A stretch of DNA of 57,852 nucleotides from Lutibacter sp. B2 (lineage in GTDB: Bacteria > Bacillota > Clostridia > Peptostreptococcales > Thermotaleaceae). The translations under genes were made by a program, and so were the position numbers. Location: the NCBI GenBank assembly GCA_015686845.1, contig JADPRS010000023.1, forward strand, positions 1 through 57,852, in the 5' to 3' direction. The notes below the pieces were generated by a model, which was not told where the DNA came from, made no database searches, and saw only the letters and a list, made by a program, of their open reading frames with translations. Numbering within the stretch: position 1 is the first letter of the stretch; every line of letters starts with the position of its first letter. This document shows, in pieces, positions 32,943 through 41,221 of the stretch.

Positions 32943-33767
32943 ATGGTAAAGATGAATGGTAAAAAGACATTGGCTGTAATACTTATGCTATGTATGGTAT
33001 TTGCATTTTCAGGATGTGCAAAAGAAAAAAGTGGTGCGGATAACACTCCCCTAACGAAGCTTGAGAAAATTAAAAAAGCAGGGAAAATTGTATTAGGTAC
33101 ATCTGCAGACTATCCACCCTATGAATTCCATAAAGAAATCGATGGAAACGATACGATTGTAGGATTTGAGATTGAAATGGCAAAAGCAATAGCAAAAGAG
33201 CTTGGGGTTGAACTTGAGATTAAGGATATAAAATTTGATGGATTATTACCTGCTTTATTTGCAGAGAAAATAGATTTTATTATTGCAGGAATGACACCAA
33301 CACAAGAAAGAGCAAAAAGTGTTGATTTTTCTAAGGAATATTTTGTAGATGAACATAAGGTCTTGATAAAAAGTGAAGATGCAGAAAAGATTAAAACAGC
33401 AGATGACTTGAAAAATCTAAAAATAGGTGCACAAAAAGCATCCATACAGGAAGGTATTGCACAAGGTATTGAAGGCGCACAATTAAAACTAATCAGTAAA
33501 ATAACTGATTTAGTATTAGAGGTATCTAATGATAAAATTGATGCCCTTATTTTAGGAAAAGCAACCGCAGAAGCTTATGCAGATAGAAATGAAGATCTTT
33601 TTGTACCAGAAATCTCTTTAGGTGGAGGAAATGGTTCTGCAATAGCAATAAAGAAAGGGAATGAAAATTTTGTTAAAGAACTAAATAATATCATAGAAAA
33701 ACTAAAGAATGAAGGAAAGATTGATAAATTTGTTACATATGCAACGGAATTAGCAAATGAAGAATAG
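32943..33767 (+). CDS. amino-acid-binding lipoprotein of an ABC transporter
   Basis: A 274-aa extracytoplasmic solute-binding protein, family 3 (polar amino acids). The signal peptide ends at a lipobox FSGC near residue 26, so it is a membrane-anchored lipoprotein. The family signature GTSADYPPYEF...VGFEIEMAKAIAKELG follows near 55-90, then IIAGMTPTQERAKSVDFSK near 120. AGGAGG overlaps an earlier ATG pair (32934, 32937), so the start at 32943, 9 bp away, is preferred. No permease or ATPase gene is adjacent and a terminator follows at once, so it is an orphan that must use a transporter encoded elsewhere. Confidence 0.92.
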   Translation: MVKMNGKKTLAVILMLCMVFAFSGCAKEKSGADNTPLTKLEKIKKAGKIVLGTSADYPPYEFHKEIDGNDTIVGFEIEMAKAIAKELGVELEIKDIKFDGLLPALFAEKIDFIIAGMTPTQERAKSVDFSKEYFVDEHKVLIKSEDAEKIKTADDLKNLKIGAQKASIQEGIAQGIEGAQLKLISKITDLVLEVSNDKIDALILGKATAEAYADRNEDLFVPEISLGGGNGSAIAIKKGNENFVKELNNIIEKLKNEGKIDKFVTYATELANEE

Positions 33768-33788
33768 AAAGTAAGAGGAAAATAAAGC

Positions 33789-33819
33789 AAAAGGCTATAA
33801 ACCTTATAGCCTTTTGTTT
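33789..33819. terminator. hairpin terminator
   Basis: AAAAGGCTATAA and TTATAGCCTTTT around ACC, followed by GTTT. Confidence 0.85.
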
Positions 33820-33963
33820 GAAATTGTTAATCGTTCATTTTAAATTCAATAAATTTATAAGATATATAGTATCTATAAGAAATATGGATATTAATCCATG
33901 TGAATTGAAGAAAAGTCATAAGTATGAATAGGTGAATTTTTTTAAATAGGAGGGAGAAATATT

Positions 33964-35052
33964 ATGAGTAATTATAAAGACTTAAAATGGACTATCATAG
34001 GAGCTGGAAATGGAGGACAATCTGTTGCCGGACATTTAGGATTGATGGGGTTTGATGTGAGTATATATGATATTTGTCGAGAGCCAATAGAAGCAATAAA
34101 AAAACAAGGAGGCATATTTTTAGAAGGGGTCATTAAAGGTTTTGGAAGTGTATATGCAACCAATGATTTAGAAGAAGCCATTTTAGATGCAGATATTATT
34201 ATGGTAATTACTCCAGCATTAGCTCATGCACATATTGCAAAGGATTGTACCCCCTATTTAAAAGATAGTCAGATGATTGTACTTCATCCAGGAGCAACTT
34301 TTGGCGCGTTGGCATTTTATAAAGTTTTGAAGGATGAAAATTGTAAAGCGCATATTACAATTGTTGAAACCAGTACACTAATCTATGCATGTCGTCTCAA
34401 TAAACCTGGTACAGCATGTATATTAGGGATTAAAGATAGACTGCAAATAGCTGCTTTGCCAGCAATTAAAACTGAAGAAGTAGTAGGAATTTTAAAAGGT
34501 GCATATCCACAGATAGAAGGACTTGAAAATGTAATGATGACTAGTTTGGATAATACAAATCCGATGATTCATCCTCCAGCCACATTATTTAGTACTTCTT
34601 TAGTGGAATCCAATAAAGAGTGGTTATTTTATTGGGATGGGATTACAAATTCTGTAGGAAATTTCATAGAAGAAATGGATCATGAAAGATTGAATATAGC
34701 TAAAAAGCTAGGATATAAGATGGATGCTATAGAAGATCAGTATCGTGTTGAATATCATGCAGAGGGAGAAAATTTAAGTGAAATTTTCAGAAAAACAGAT
34801 GCCTATTCAGGAGTGTATGGTCAAAAAACTCTTAAAACACGCTATATCCTTGAGGATATACCCATGGGTTTAGTTCCTTTTGTGTCTTTGGGTAAAAAAC
34901 TAGGGGTAAAGGTAGAGCGAATGGAAACCATCGTAAAATTATCTGAATTTATGTTGCAGCAGGACCTTACAAGCTATGGCAGATCTTTTGAGAATATGGG
35001 TCTTGATAAGATGACGATGGATGAAATTATGGAGTTGGTTATAAATGGATAA
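33964..35052 (+). CDS. opine (octopine/nopaline) dehydrogenase-family enzyme
   Basis: A 362-aa NAD(P)-dependent oxidoreductase. The Rossmann motif GAGNGGQSVAGHLGLMG is near residue 13, DADIIMVITPALAHAHIA near 75, and HPGATFGALAF near 108. The C-terminal opine-DH domain holds NPMIHPPATLFSTSL near 200, with the catalytic His, and YGQKTLKTRYILEDIPMGLVP near 280. Such enzymes join an amino acid and a 2-oxo acid reductively, or run in reverse. GGAGGGAG precedes the ATG. It stands alone after the amino-acid-binding lipoprotein and a terminator. The substrate is not evident. Confidence 0.88.
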   Translation: MSNYKDLKWTIIGAGNGGQSVAGHLGLMGFDVSIYDICREPIEAIKKQGGIFLEGVIKGFGSVYATNDLEEAILDADIIMVITPALAHAHIAKDCTPYLKDSQMIVLHPGATFGALAFYKVLKDENCKAHITIVETSTLIYACRLNKPGTACILGIKDRLQIAALPAIKTEEVVGILKGAYPQIEGLENVMMTSLDNTNPMIHPPATLFSTSLVESNKEWLFYWDGITNSVGNFIEEMDHERLNIAKKLGYKMDAIEDQYRVEYHAEGENLSEIFRKTDAYSGVYGQKTLKTRYILEDIPMGLVPFVSLGKKLGVKVERMETIVKLSEFMLQQDLTSYGRSFENMGLDKMTMDEIMELVING

Positions 35053-35351
35053 TTAATGGTGAAAAATCAAGTGGTTAGGGGTGGCAGAATGAAAGTACTA
35101 ATATCTTATATTACGCATAACTATTTTTTTCAAAACAACAATTAATTTTCTGTATAAATTTAGCATAAACTATCCTATGATTTTTATATAAGAATTATAG
35201 GAGGATGTAATATAAGGGTAAATTATTTCCAATAAGTGATTCAAAAAATAATAGTTTTGATAAGTATTACACAATAGATAACTTATTACAGCCTATAGAG
35301 AAATGGATTCAGTTGTTAGAAAATAAGGAAAAGCAGGAGTTAAGGACTCAA
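35053..35351. other. spacer with degenerate ORF
   Basis: From 35217 to 35360 a protein-like frame (LFPISDSKNNSFDKYY... ending ELRTQSP) lacks a start: GGAGGATG is followed by a stop two codons later. It runs into the IS3-type end. Probably a truncated gene. Confidence 0.35.
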
Positions 35352-35446
35352 TCCCCCTAAAACGGACACGTAAAAAAAGATGTAATTAAACCAGAGCTAG
35401 CACTTTATATTCCATAGGTGTTAGCTCATTTAATTGTTCTTGTCCT
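35352..35446 (-). mobile_element. IS3-type element end (remnant)
   Basis: Read on the minus strand, EQLNELTPMEYKVLALV is the C-terminal signature of IS3-family OrfB. It is followed by an element end, TGTCCGTTTTAGGGGGATT. Only about 95 bp remain, joined directly to the YjbQ fragment of module copy 3. Confidence 0.65.
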
Positions 35447-35451
35447 ATATG

Positions 35452-35565
35452 GGTGCAGAAAAGACGATTATCATAAAAAAAGGAAAGCCCTTTTTAGGGA
35501 TTTGGAAGAGTGTCTATTTTGGACCTGGAAGTAGAAAAGTATTTATTAAGATCATGGCAGATTAA
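35452..35565 (+). pseudogene. YjbQ/UPF0047 C-terminal fragment, second copy
   Basis: 38 codons, KTIIIKKGKPFLGIWKSVYF then GPGSRKVFIKIMAD. It has the same missing CEFD as the fragment at 17201, so both copies descend from one damaged gene and were copied with the Xre module. Confidence 0.7.
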
Positions 35566-35572
35566 ATCTAAT

Positions 35573-35611
35573 GAAACAGCATATTGACTTTAAACTTCAA
35601 TATGCTGTTTC
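35573..35611. terminator. module left-edge hairpin, copy 3
   Basis: GAAACAGCATATTGA / TCAATATGCTGTTTC around CTTTAAACT. Compared with copy 1, paired positions changed on both sides (A-T to C-G), which keeps the stem. Confidence 0.8.
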
Positions 35612-35967
35612 ACTTTATCATAGCTTTTTCTATCTATCGTATAGATTTGTTTCTCCCAGCTGTTAATAGCACTAGAGCTGACACTTGAAATTTTAGCAGC
35701 TTGTCTCAAACTTAAATGATGATTTTCTCTCCATTTTTTGATGATACTTGGATAATCTGATAAAATGAATTTGAGATATACATCATCGTATAAGTAGTCC
35801 TCATCAATAATTTTTAACAATTTCAACAAAGCTTTCCTTGATAGTTGTGCTAGTCCTAATTCATAATTATTGAGAGCATTTCTAGTCAGTCCAATCTTTT
35901 TAGCAAACTCTTCTTGTGATAAACCTAACAATAACCTTTGTTTTTGGATTTTTTCTCCTACTGTCAA
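35590..35967 (-). CDS. double-HTH Xre-family protein, module copy 3
   Basis: A 125-aa form. The N-terminal 20 residues of copy 1 are separated from the frame by changes near 35968-36000 (an in-frame stop within the former FYKELYK stretch), so the usable start is MTVGEKIQKQRLLLG. Both HTH units are intact (NALNNYELGLAQLSRKALL and SVSSSAINSWEKQIY). No RBS is apparent at this start, so expression is doubtful. Confidence 0.6.
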   Translation of the reverse strand: MTVGEKIQKQRLLLGLSQEEFAKKIGLTRNALNNYELGLAQLSRKALLKLLKIIDEDYLYDDVYLKFILSDYPSIIKKWRENHHLSLRQAAKISSVSSSAINSWEKQIYTIDRKSYDKVKQHIEV

Positions 35968-36026
35968 AGCTTTCTGATCCGTGTATAATTACTTATAGAA
36001 GTTAAAGTTCTTGCTTAACATTAACA

Positions 36027-36332
36027 TTGCAATTTGGTGGGGGGCCTGAAGCGATCGTTACAGGTAGCATAGCAGGGCATAATAGTGTAAGATTATCAAA
36101 AGGAATCCTACCTTTAGAAATACCAGTTAATTTAGCTATTGGAGATTTGATTGCACATGAACACGAGAAAAGAAAAACAGAGGATGGATTAAGAACGAGA
36201 TATACATTTGAAGGATCACATTATTTTAAGAGAATGAAGGAGTTAGGATTATATACTACAGATAAAGAGGTATTAAAGAAAAAAATTGAAAGAATGAATT
36301 TACTAAATATATTTGATGAAAAATTAGAGTGA
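36027..36332 (+). pseudogene. FAD-oxidoreductase 3' fragment, module copy 3
   Basis: Same tail, here in frame with QFGGGPEAIVTGSIAGHNSVR because the G-run has six G instead of seven. This probably shows the ancestral reading frame through the junction. It has several substitutions (ILPLEIP, HEHEKRKTED). The right-hand hairpin is degenerate. Confidence 0.6.
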
Positions 36333-36494
36333 AATATAAATAGAGTATATAAATAATTGTGTGCTAGAAGCATGATAATGAAGTGTTATGCTTGAAAAGA
36401 TGATATTACGATTGATTCATGAAAATGTTGGGAGTGTAATATCTTTTTATGTTTTTAAATGTATATTGAGATCGTGGTATAATTCAAAAAAGTT

Positions 36495-37212
36495 GGTTCT
36501 GATGCAAAAAAAATATTACATGTTAGAGCAATTCCTTTTTCAATTTTATTTTATGCCACTAAACCAAATAACTTATTGATAAATTCAATTTCAGCAAGGG
36601 CACATCGATTCATACCCTCGATCTGCCCTTTTTTTATCATATGAAAAGCTTCAATTCCTTTTAACGTTTTTCTTGCTGTATTAAAGGATTTAAATACTAA
36701 TCCTAGCTTAATAATTTTTTTAATAAACCGATGGTCTTGCTCTACAATATTGTTGAGATACTTAATTTGCCTAAAATCTGTGTTTATATTTAAGTTTACA
36801 TTATTCTTTAATTCCTTAATAGCCTTAGGATAAGTAGTATTTTTATCAGTAGTAACTACTCTAGGTTTTTTATTATGTGTAGATCTCAAAGCTTTTATAA
36901 AAAATCGTTTAGCAGCTTTTGTATCTCTTTTTGCACTAAGCATAAAATCTACTGTAGCACCATTAGAATCAACTGCTCTATATAAATACACCCATCTCAT
37001 TATTGTTGTATGATTGATATGTAGTCCTCTTTCTTGCATCATTTCTTCCAAATGTCTATAGCTCAAAGGATATTTTAGATACCACCGAACACATAATAAA
37101 ATTATTTCTGATTAATAATGTTTCCATTTGAAAGAATTTACTGTCACGATATCAACGCCTGATCTTGTTTTTCTTACTATAATATCACATCATATTTTTT
37201 TGCACCAGAACC
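36495..37212 (-). mobile_element. defective IS6-family element A
   Basis: A 718-bp element with terminal inverted repeats GGTTCTGATGCAAAAAAA and (inverted) GGTTCTGGTGCAAAAAAAT. The transposase frame (ORF 36551-37066) has SYRHLEEMMQERGLHINHTT, then MRWVYLYRAVDSNGATVDF; family members carry about 35 more residues between MRWV and YLYRAVDSNG, including the first catalytic Asp. TTDKNTTYPKA (second Asp) and NIVEQDHRFIKK (Glu) remain. Upstream a CAA-to-TAA change (KHY-stop-SEII) also breaks it. No 8-bp target duplication is visible. The right end abuts the 3' end of the lipoprotein gene at 37213. Confidence 0.85.
36551..37066 (-). pseudogene. IS6-family transposase, internally deleted (A)
   Basis: 171-codon remnant beginning MSYRHLEEMMQERGLH, inside element A. 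It lacks the segment with the first D of the DDE triad, so it cannot be catalytic. Confidence 0.85.
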
Positions 37213-37992
37213 CTAATTAGTCAATACTACTCTTAAGGTTTCAAAGTTTTCATCACAAAGATGGATATCTATATCTTTATTATTGAATACACTGCTGGAT
37301 AGGTCAGTTGCGAACAATTTCATTGAATCTATTGTACTTTGATCTTGCTCAAGTCCTTTTTTTATTATCATACGAAATTCGTAAGTAGTTCCACTTTTAT
37401 TTAATTGTATACTTCTAAGATTACCATCATTTTCAAAGAAATTTTGTTTTACTAAATAGTCTCCAAGTGCTTGTGCTTCTTCTACTGTGACATTGTCAGT
37501 ATAATAGAGTTCGTTGTTTTCTCCAAAATTAAGTTTCGTTCCATAATCATCAGGCACCACTACTGTTAATGTTTTTAAGGTGTCATCGCAAAGATGGACA
37601 TTTAAACTTGCACCATTGAATACCTTCTCTGATATTTCATGTGCGACTAATTTCATTGCATCTATCATGTCTTGATCTTGCTCAAATCCTTCATTTACTA
37701 CCATACGATATTCGTAAATATCTGCAGTCTTATTTAATTGTATACTGCTTTCATTGCCATCATTTGTAAAGAACCCTTCTTTTACTAAATAGTCTCCAAG
37801 TGCTTGTGCTTCTTCTACCGTTACATTCTCAGTGTAATAAAGTTCGTTATTTTCTCCAAAAGTAAGTTTCGTTCCGTAATCTTCACCACTGCAACCAGAT
37901 AATATTACTGAAAAAATCATAGCACACAAAAGTAAACTCATCTTTATAAAATGTTTTCTCTTTCCTAAACGTATATTCAAAAAATCATACAT
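37213..37992 (-). CDS. lipoprotein with two tandem ~105-aa repeats
   Basis: A 259-aa secreted lipoprotein. The hydrophobic signal ends at ILSGCSG near residue 34. The rest is an internal duplication: residues about 38-145 and 148-255 each begin DYGTKL.FGENNELYYT and contain NVTVEEAQALGDYLVK, ..SIQLNK and HLCD. The domain is not one I recognise; a similar unit occurs in clostridial surface lipoproteins, which is recollection rather than a search. AGGGGGCC precedes the ATG. An IS6-type remnant abuts its stop codon. It is the last of four minus-strand envelope genes. Confidence 0.75.
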   Translation of the reverse strand: MYDFLNIRLGKRKHFIKMSLLLCAMIFSVILSGCSGEDYGTKLTFGENNELYYTENVTVEEAQALGDYLVKEGFFTNDGNESSIQLNKTADIYEYRMVVNEGFEQDQDMIDAMKLVAHEISEKVFNGASLNVHLCDDTLKTLTVVVPDDYGTKLNFGENNELYYTDNVTVEEAQALGDYLVKQNFFENDGNLRSIQLNKSGTTYEFRMIIKKGLEQDQSTIDSMKLFATDLSSSVFNNKDIDIHLCDENFETLRVVLTN

Positions 37993-38075
37993 ATTTTGGC
38001 CCCCTAATTATTTGTTGTTAAAAAATGTAATTGAGTTTACGGTTTATCGTATCTACTCTAGGATTACTTCAATCT

Positions 38076-38888
38076 TTAATTTATTTCTATTGCGCTATAC
38101 CAAAGATCTGTGGCAGTTTTAAACAATTTGTCTGAAATAGCGCTTTGTTTATCTGCTTCTGCTGTATTGCCGTTATTCAAAGCATCTATCATATTCCTTA
38201 TTGCTTTGAAATAATCTGAATAGGATGCAACAGCTGAAGTAATTTTTACATGGGATTCTAAATAGATATCTGGTACAGCAGGCGTAACTTCTGTTAATTG
38301 GTCTGCTATTTGTATGCTTGTTTCTTCAACATCTATATATGCAGCACACCACTCAGGGGTAAATTCATAATTTGCTAACAGTTCGCTTGAAGCATCGATT
38401 AACTCTTCATACGCTTTAATAAATTCAGAACATTTTTTACTGTAATCAGCCTCTGACATTTTTCCTTGATTTGTAGTAATTAATACAGTTTTTGTAGCAT
38501 TATCCCAATTAACTACCGAACCTGATGCTTCGCCTATAAAACGAACTGGCACAAAGGTTCTTGCGCTTATAAGCTGTGGTGGAACATCAAGTGTTATTTT
38601 ATTTCCGTTTTTGCTTGCAATTTTATTGCCGATTCCTAAAGCAATATCTACTCCGTTTATACTTGAGGTAACTGTTTTGGTTTGATCATTCCATCCGATA
38701 GTTGCACCTAACGCTTCAAATATTGCACGCATTGGAACTAAGGTTCTACCATCAACGATTTGTGGTGGTGCATCAAATGCAACGGGTGTGCCATCAATTG
38801 TTACTTTGATATTATCAACTGCTGAAGCTGAAATTGCCATTGAAAAGATCAGTGTTAACACTAAAATCATACTACTAAATTTTTTCAT
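38076..38888 (-). CDS. secreted protein with copper amine oxidase N-terminal-like domains
   Basis: A 270-aa protein: signal peptide MKKFSSMILVLTLIFSMAISASA, then two Cu_amine_oxidN1-type repeats. The first reads IVDGRTLVPMRAIFEALGATIGWNDQTKTVT, the second LISARTFVPVRFIGEASGSVVNWDNATKTV. In clostridia this is a surface stalk or wall-associated module, not an amine oxidase. The C-terminal half is helical and unrecognised. GGGGCG precedes the ATG. It lies between two lipoprotein genes on the same strand. Confidence 0.88.
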   Translation of the reverse strand: MKKFSSMILVLTLIFSMAISASAVDNIKVTIDGTPVAFDAPPQIVDGRTLVPMRAIFEALGATIGWNDQTKTVTSSINGVDIALGIGNKIASKNGNKITLDVPPQLISARTFVPVRFIGEASGSVVNWDNATKTVLITTNQGKMSEADYSKKCSEFIKAYEELIDASSELLANYEFTPEWCAAYIDVEETSIQIADQLTEVTPAVPDIYLESHVKITSAVASYSDYFKAIRNMIDALNNGNTAEADKQSAISDKLFKTATDLWYSAIEIN

Positions 38889-39028
38889 AAATAAAACGCC
38901 CCTTTTGTAAGTTGAATTTTAAATTCCAGATTGTATTCATTTTTAAGATTAGTTAGATTGGCTGTATTATAGTTTTCCACCTCCAAATTTAAATTTTGAG
39001 TAATATTTCTCCTACCTAAAGGCATTTT

Positions 39029-39637
39029 CTAGATTGTCCAGTGATCATGAACGATTCCTACTAAGTACCATTGATTTTCATATTTTTCAAACACAAGATA
39101 TATAGATTCCCAGTCTAATCCCCCAACATTTTTATCAAATCCTTTAAAATGATACGCTACAAAAGATGCTTTAGGGGAAATTTTTTCAATGGATGATGTA
39201 GAATTGCCTTGCCCAATCATTGTATTTATTCCAATTTGATCAGCATTTATAAAATCCTTGTCATACATCCAACGTTCGTAGTATGCTTTTTTTGTTAATT
39301 CCATTGGATCCCCTGAACCATCTTCATAACCCCATGTGTAGAGATTTTCATCTTCGAAAAAATTTATTATCATTTCTTTGGTTAAGACTTGAACCGTTTC
39401 ATCTTGTATAAAAGCATCAGGTGATAAAAGTAATCCTTTTGTAGGATGAACGAAATCTGCTATTTTTGACATATCTTTGTCTTTTAATGCATGCATTACT
39501 TGCGTAGATATATTCCAAATTTCTTCGTTTGAGCTGTAACTTTCCTTTACCTCTTCTTTGATTGTTCCATTATCTCCTTGGCCACAAGCTGTGAAAAATA
39601 TCAATGAACAAATACATAAAAGAATAAATTTTTTCAT
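39029..39637 (-). CDS. lipoprotein, NTF2-like fold possible
   Basis: A 202-aa lipoprotein: MKKFILLCICSLIFFTACGQ with lipobox FTAC near residue 18. The mature part (ISTQVMHALKDKDMSKIADFVHPTKG ... GLDWESIYLVFEKYENQWYLVGIVHDHWTI) resembles clostridial lipoproteins with a small cone-like alpha+beta fold, but no named family is certain. The start at 39637 is preferred because AGAGG overlaps an earlier ATG at 39646 and is 9 bp from this one. Confidence 0.7.
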   Translation of the reverse strand: MKKFILLCICSLIFFTACGQGDNGTIKEEVKESYSSNEEIWNISTQVMHALKDKDMSKIADFVHPTKGLLLSPDAFIQDETVQVLTKEMIINFFEDENLYTWGYEDGSGDPMELTKKAYYERWMYDKDFINADQIGINTMIGQGNSTSSIEKISPKASFVAYHFKGFDKNVGGLDWESIYLVFEKYENQWYLVGIVHDHWTI

Positions 39638-39742
39638 AATAAACATCCTCTCTTTTCTATTAATGAGGGATAAAGGGACAGGTGCGCTGTCTATAAATTT
39701 CAGCCATCGACTACGTATGAAAGCTCTATATATAATCGTTTC

Positions 39743-40291
39743 TTACTTCATATTTTGCATCGTTGCTTTTTCATCGACTAACTCTATATAAGCACGCTTT
39801 GAAAAACCAATCATTCCTGCAATCATTGATGCTGGGAACATACGGATAGCACTATTTAACTTAGTTACGCTATCGTTGTAAATCAGTCTACTTGTACGCA
39901 CCATATTTTCATATTGATTAACAGCACCCATTGTTTTGATGTAGTTCCCATCCTCTTTTAAATCAGGATATCTTTCTGCTATTGCCATGATTTTTCCCAT
40001 AGCCTCTGCAATGATATTTTCCTGTTCTCTTACATCATCAGGGGAAGAGTATTTTGTAATAGAGCATCTAGCTTTTATGGTTTCTGTGATAGTTCGGCAT
40101 TCATGCGCAGCATACCCTTTTGTTAAATCCAAAAGAGAAGTTACCGCATCCCATCGTGAGAATAGCTGAAGACCAATTTGTGACATAGCATTATGAATAT
40201 TTTCATCTAATGCTACAAAGGAACGCTGCACTGAAATTGTCCAAAAAACGAGTACCCAAATAACGACGCCACCTACAATGATATAAGGCAT
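39743..40291 (-). CDS. lemA: LemA family protein
   Basis: A 182-aa membrane-anchored protein. The N-terminal helix is IIVGGVVIWVLVFWTISVQRSF. LemA signatures follow: a long helical segment ending with RYPDLKED near residue 130, NQYENMVRTSRLIYNDSVTKLNSAIRMFP and a C-terminal KRAYIEL. Its role is unclear; LemA proteins sit in the membrane with a coiled extracellular or cytosolic bundle. The start at 40291 has GGAGGG 6 bp upstream; an ATG at 40363 would run through this RBS. It is the first gene of the minus-strand envelope cluster, divergent from the two-component system. Confidence 0.85.
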   Translation of the reverse strand: MPYIIVGGVVIWVLVFWTISVQRSFVALDENIHNAMSQIGLQLFSRWDAVTSLLDLTKGYAAHECRTITETIKARCSITKYSSPDDVREQENIIAEAMGKIMAIAERYPDLKEDGNYIKTMGAVNQYENMVRTSRLIYNDSVTKLNSAIRMFPASMIAGMIGFSKRAYIELVDEKATMQNMK

Positions 40292-40326
40292 AAATTTCCC
40301 TCCAACTTTGAAATTTTTTTGGATAA

Positions 40327-40450
40327 ATATACTTCTCAAATAATATTTTATCGCATTTTTCAAAAAAAAAATGTTACTTGCATAAAACAGCCTTTTTACG
40401 TCATGAAATGACTAGTTTAAAATATTACTGTATGGTATACTTCTCATATA
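40327..40450. promoter_or_regulatory. direct repeat in the divergent promoter region, candidate operator
   Basis: ATACTTCTCAAATA (40329-40342) and ATACTTCTCATATA (40437-40450) are direct repeats 108 bp apart, matching at 13 of 14 positions. They lie between lemA and the LytTR regulator, the right place for a LytTR-type operator. Confidence 0.45.
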
Positions 40451-40477
40451 AATCCTACTATTAGGAGTGTGCTACTA

Positions 40478-41221
40478 TTGAATATAGCTATTTGCGATGA
40501 TAACATAGCAGATCTTTCAAATATAGTTTCCATTATAAGCGACTATAAAAATTTTCATAAAGATAAACATAAGATTAACTATACAACATTTCAAAGTCCT
40601 TTGGATTTAATTGCAGCGATGGAAAGCGGACAGCAATATGATTTGATGCTATTAGATATTCTAATGCCTTTTATGACGGGTATGGAGACAGCGAAGGAAA
40701 TAAGACAGTTTAACAAAGATGTTAAAATTATCTTTTTCACATCTTCTACCGAATTTGCAGTTGAGTCTTATTCAGTAGGTGCTTATTATTACGCCCTAAA
40801 ACCTATTTGGAAGGAGAAGCTGTTTATCCTGTTAGATAAGGTGATTTCTGAAATGGAAACTCAAATAAATATAAGTTTTTTGATAAAGAGCAAAACAGGA
40901 CTGACTAGAATTTATATAAATAAATTAGAGTTTGCAGAGGTCATTGGTAGGACCATACTTTATCATTTAACAGATGGCACAGTTATAAAAGCTACTGGGT
41001 CTATGACTGAACTTGCAAAGGAGCTCCTCTCCGAGCTTGGCTTTATAAAACCTCATCGTTCTTATATCATTAATATGGAACATATAGATACCCTATGCCA
41101 AAGGGAAATTAAAATGCAGTCCCTTACCTTAGTGCCAATGGCAAAGTCTAATTATGGTACTGTAAAATTAGCTTACATAAACTTTGTATTTAAGGAGAAT
41201 AGAATCCGTGAAAATATATGA
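40478..41221 (+). CDS. LytTR-family response regulator (AgrA-like)
   Basis: A 247-aa regulator. The receiver domain has IAICDDN near residue 3, the phosphoacceptor Asp in MLLLDILMPFMTG near 60, the Thr/Ser FFTSS near 85, and LKP near 105. The C-terminal LytTR DNA-binding domain contains LEFAEVIGRTILYHLTDG and the conserved FIKPHRSYIINMEHI near 195. The start is TTG (40478) with AGGAG 10 bp upstream; a GTG at 40469 is too near the RBS. It overlaps the kinase gene by 14 bp. It probably controls the divergent envelope genes and itself. Confidence 0.92.
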   Translation: MNIAICDDNIADLSNIVSIISDYKNFHKDKHKINYTTFQSPLDLIAAMESGQQYDLMLLDILMPFMTGMETAKEIRQFNKDVKIIFFTSSTEFAVESYSVGAYYYALKPIWKEKLFILLDKVISEMETQINISFLIKSKTGLTRIYINKLEFAEVIGRTILYHLTDGTVIKATGSMTELAKELLSELGFIKPHRSYIINMEHIDTLCQREIKMQSLTLVPMAKSNYGTVKLAYINFVFKENRIRENI

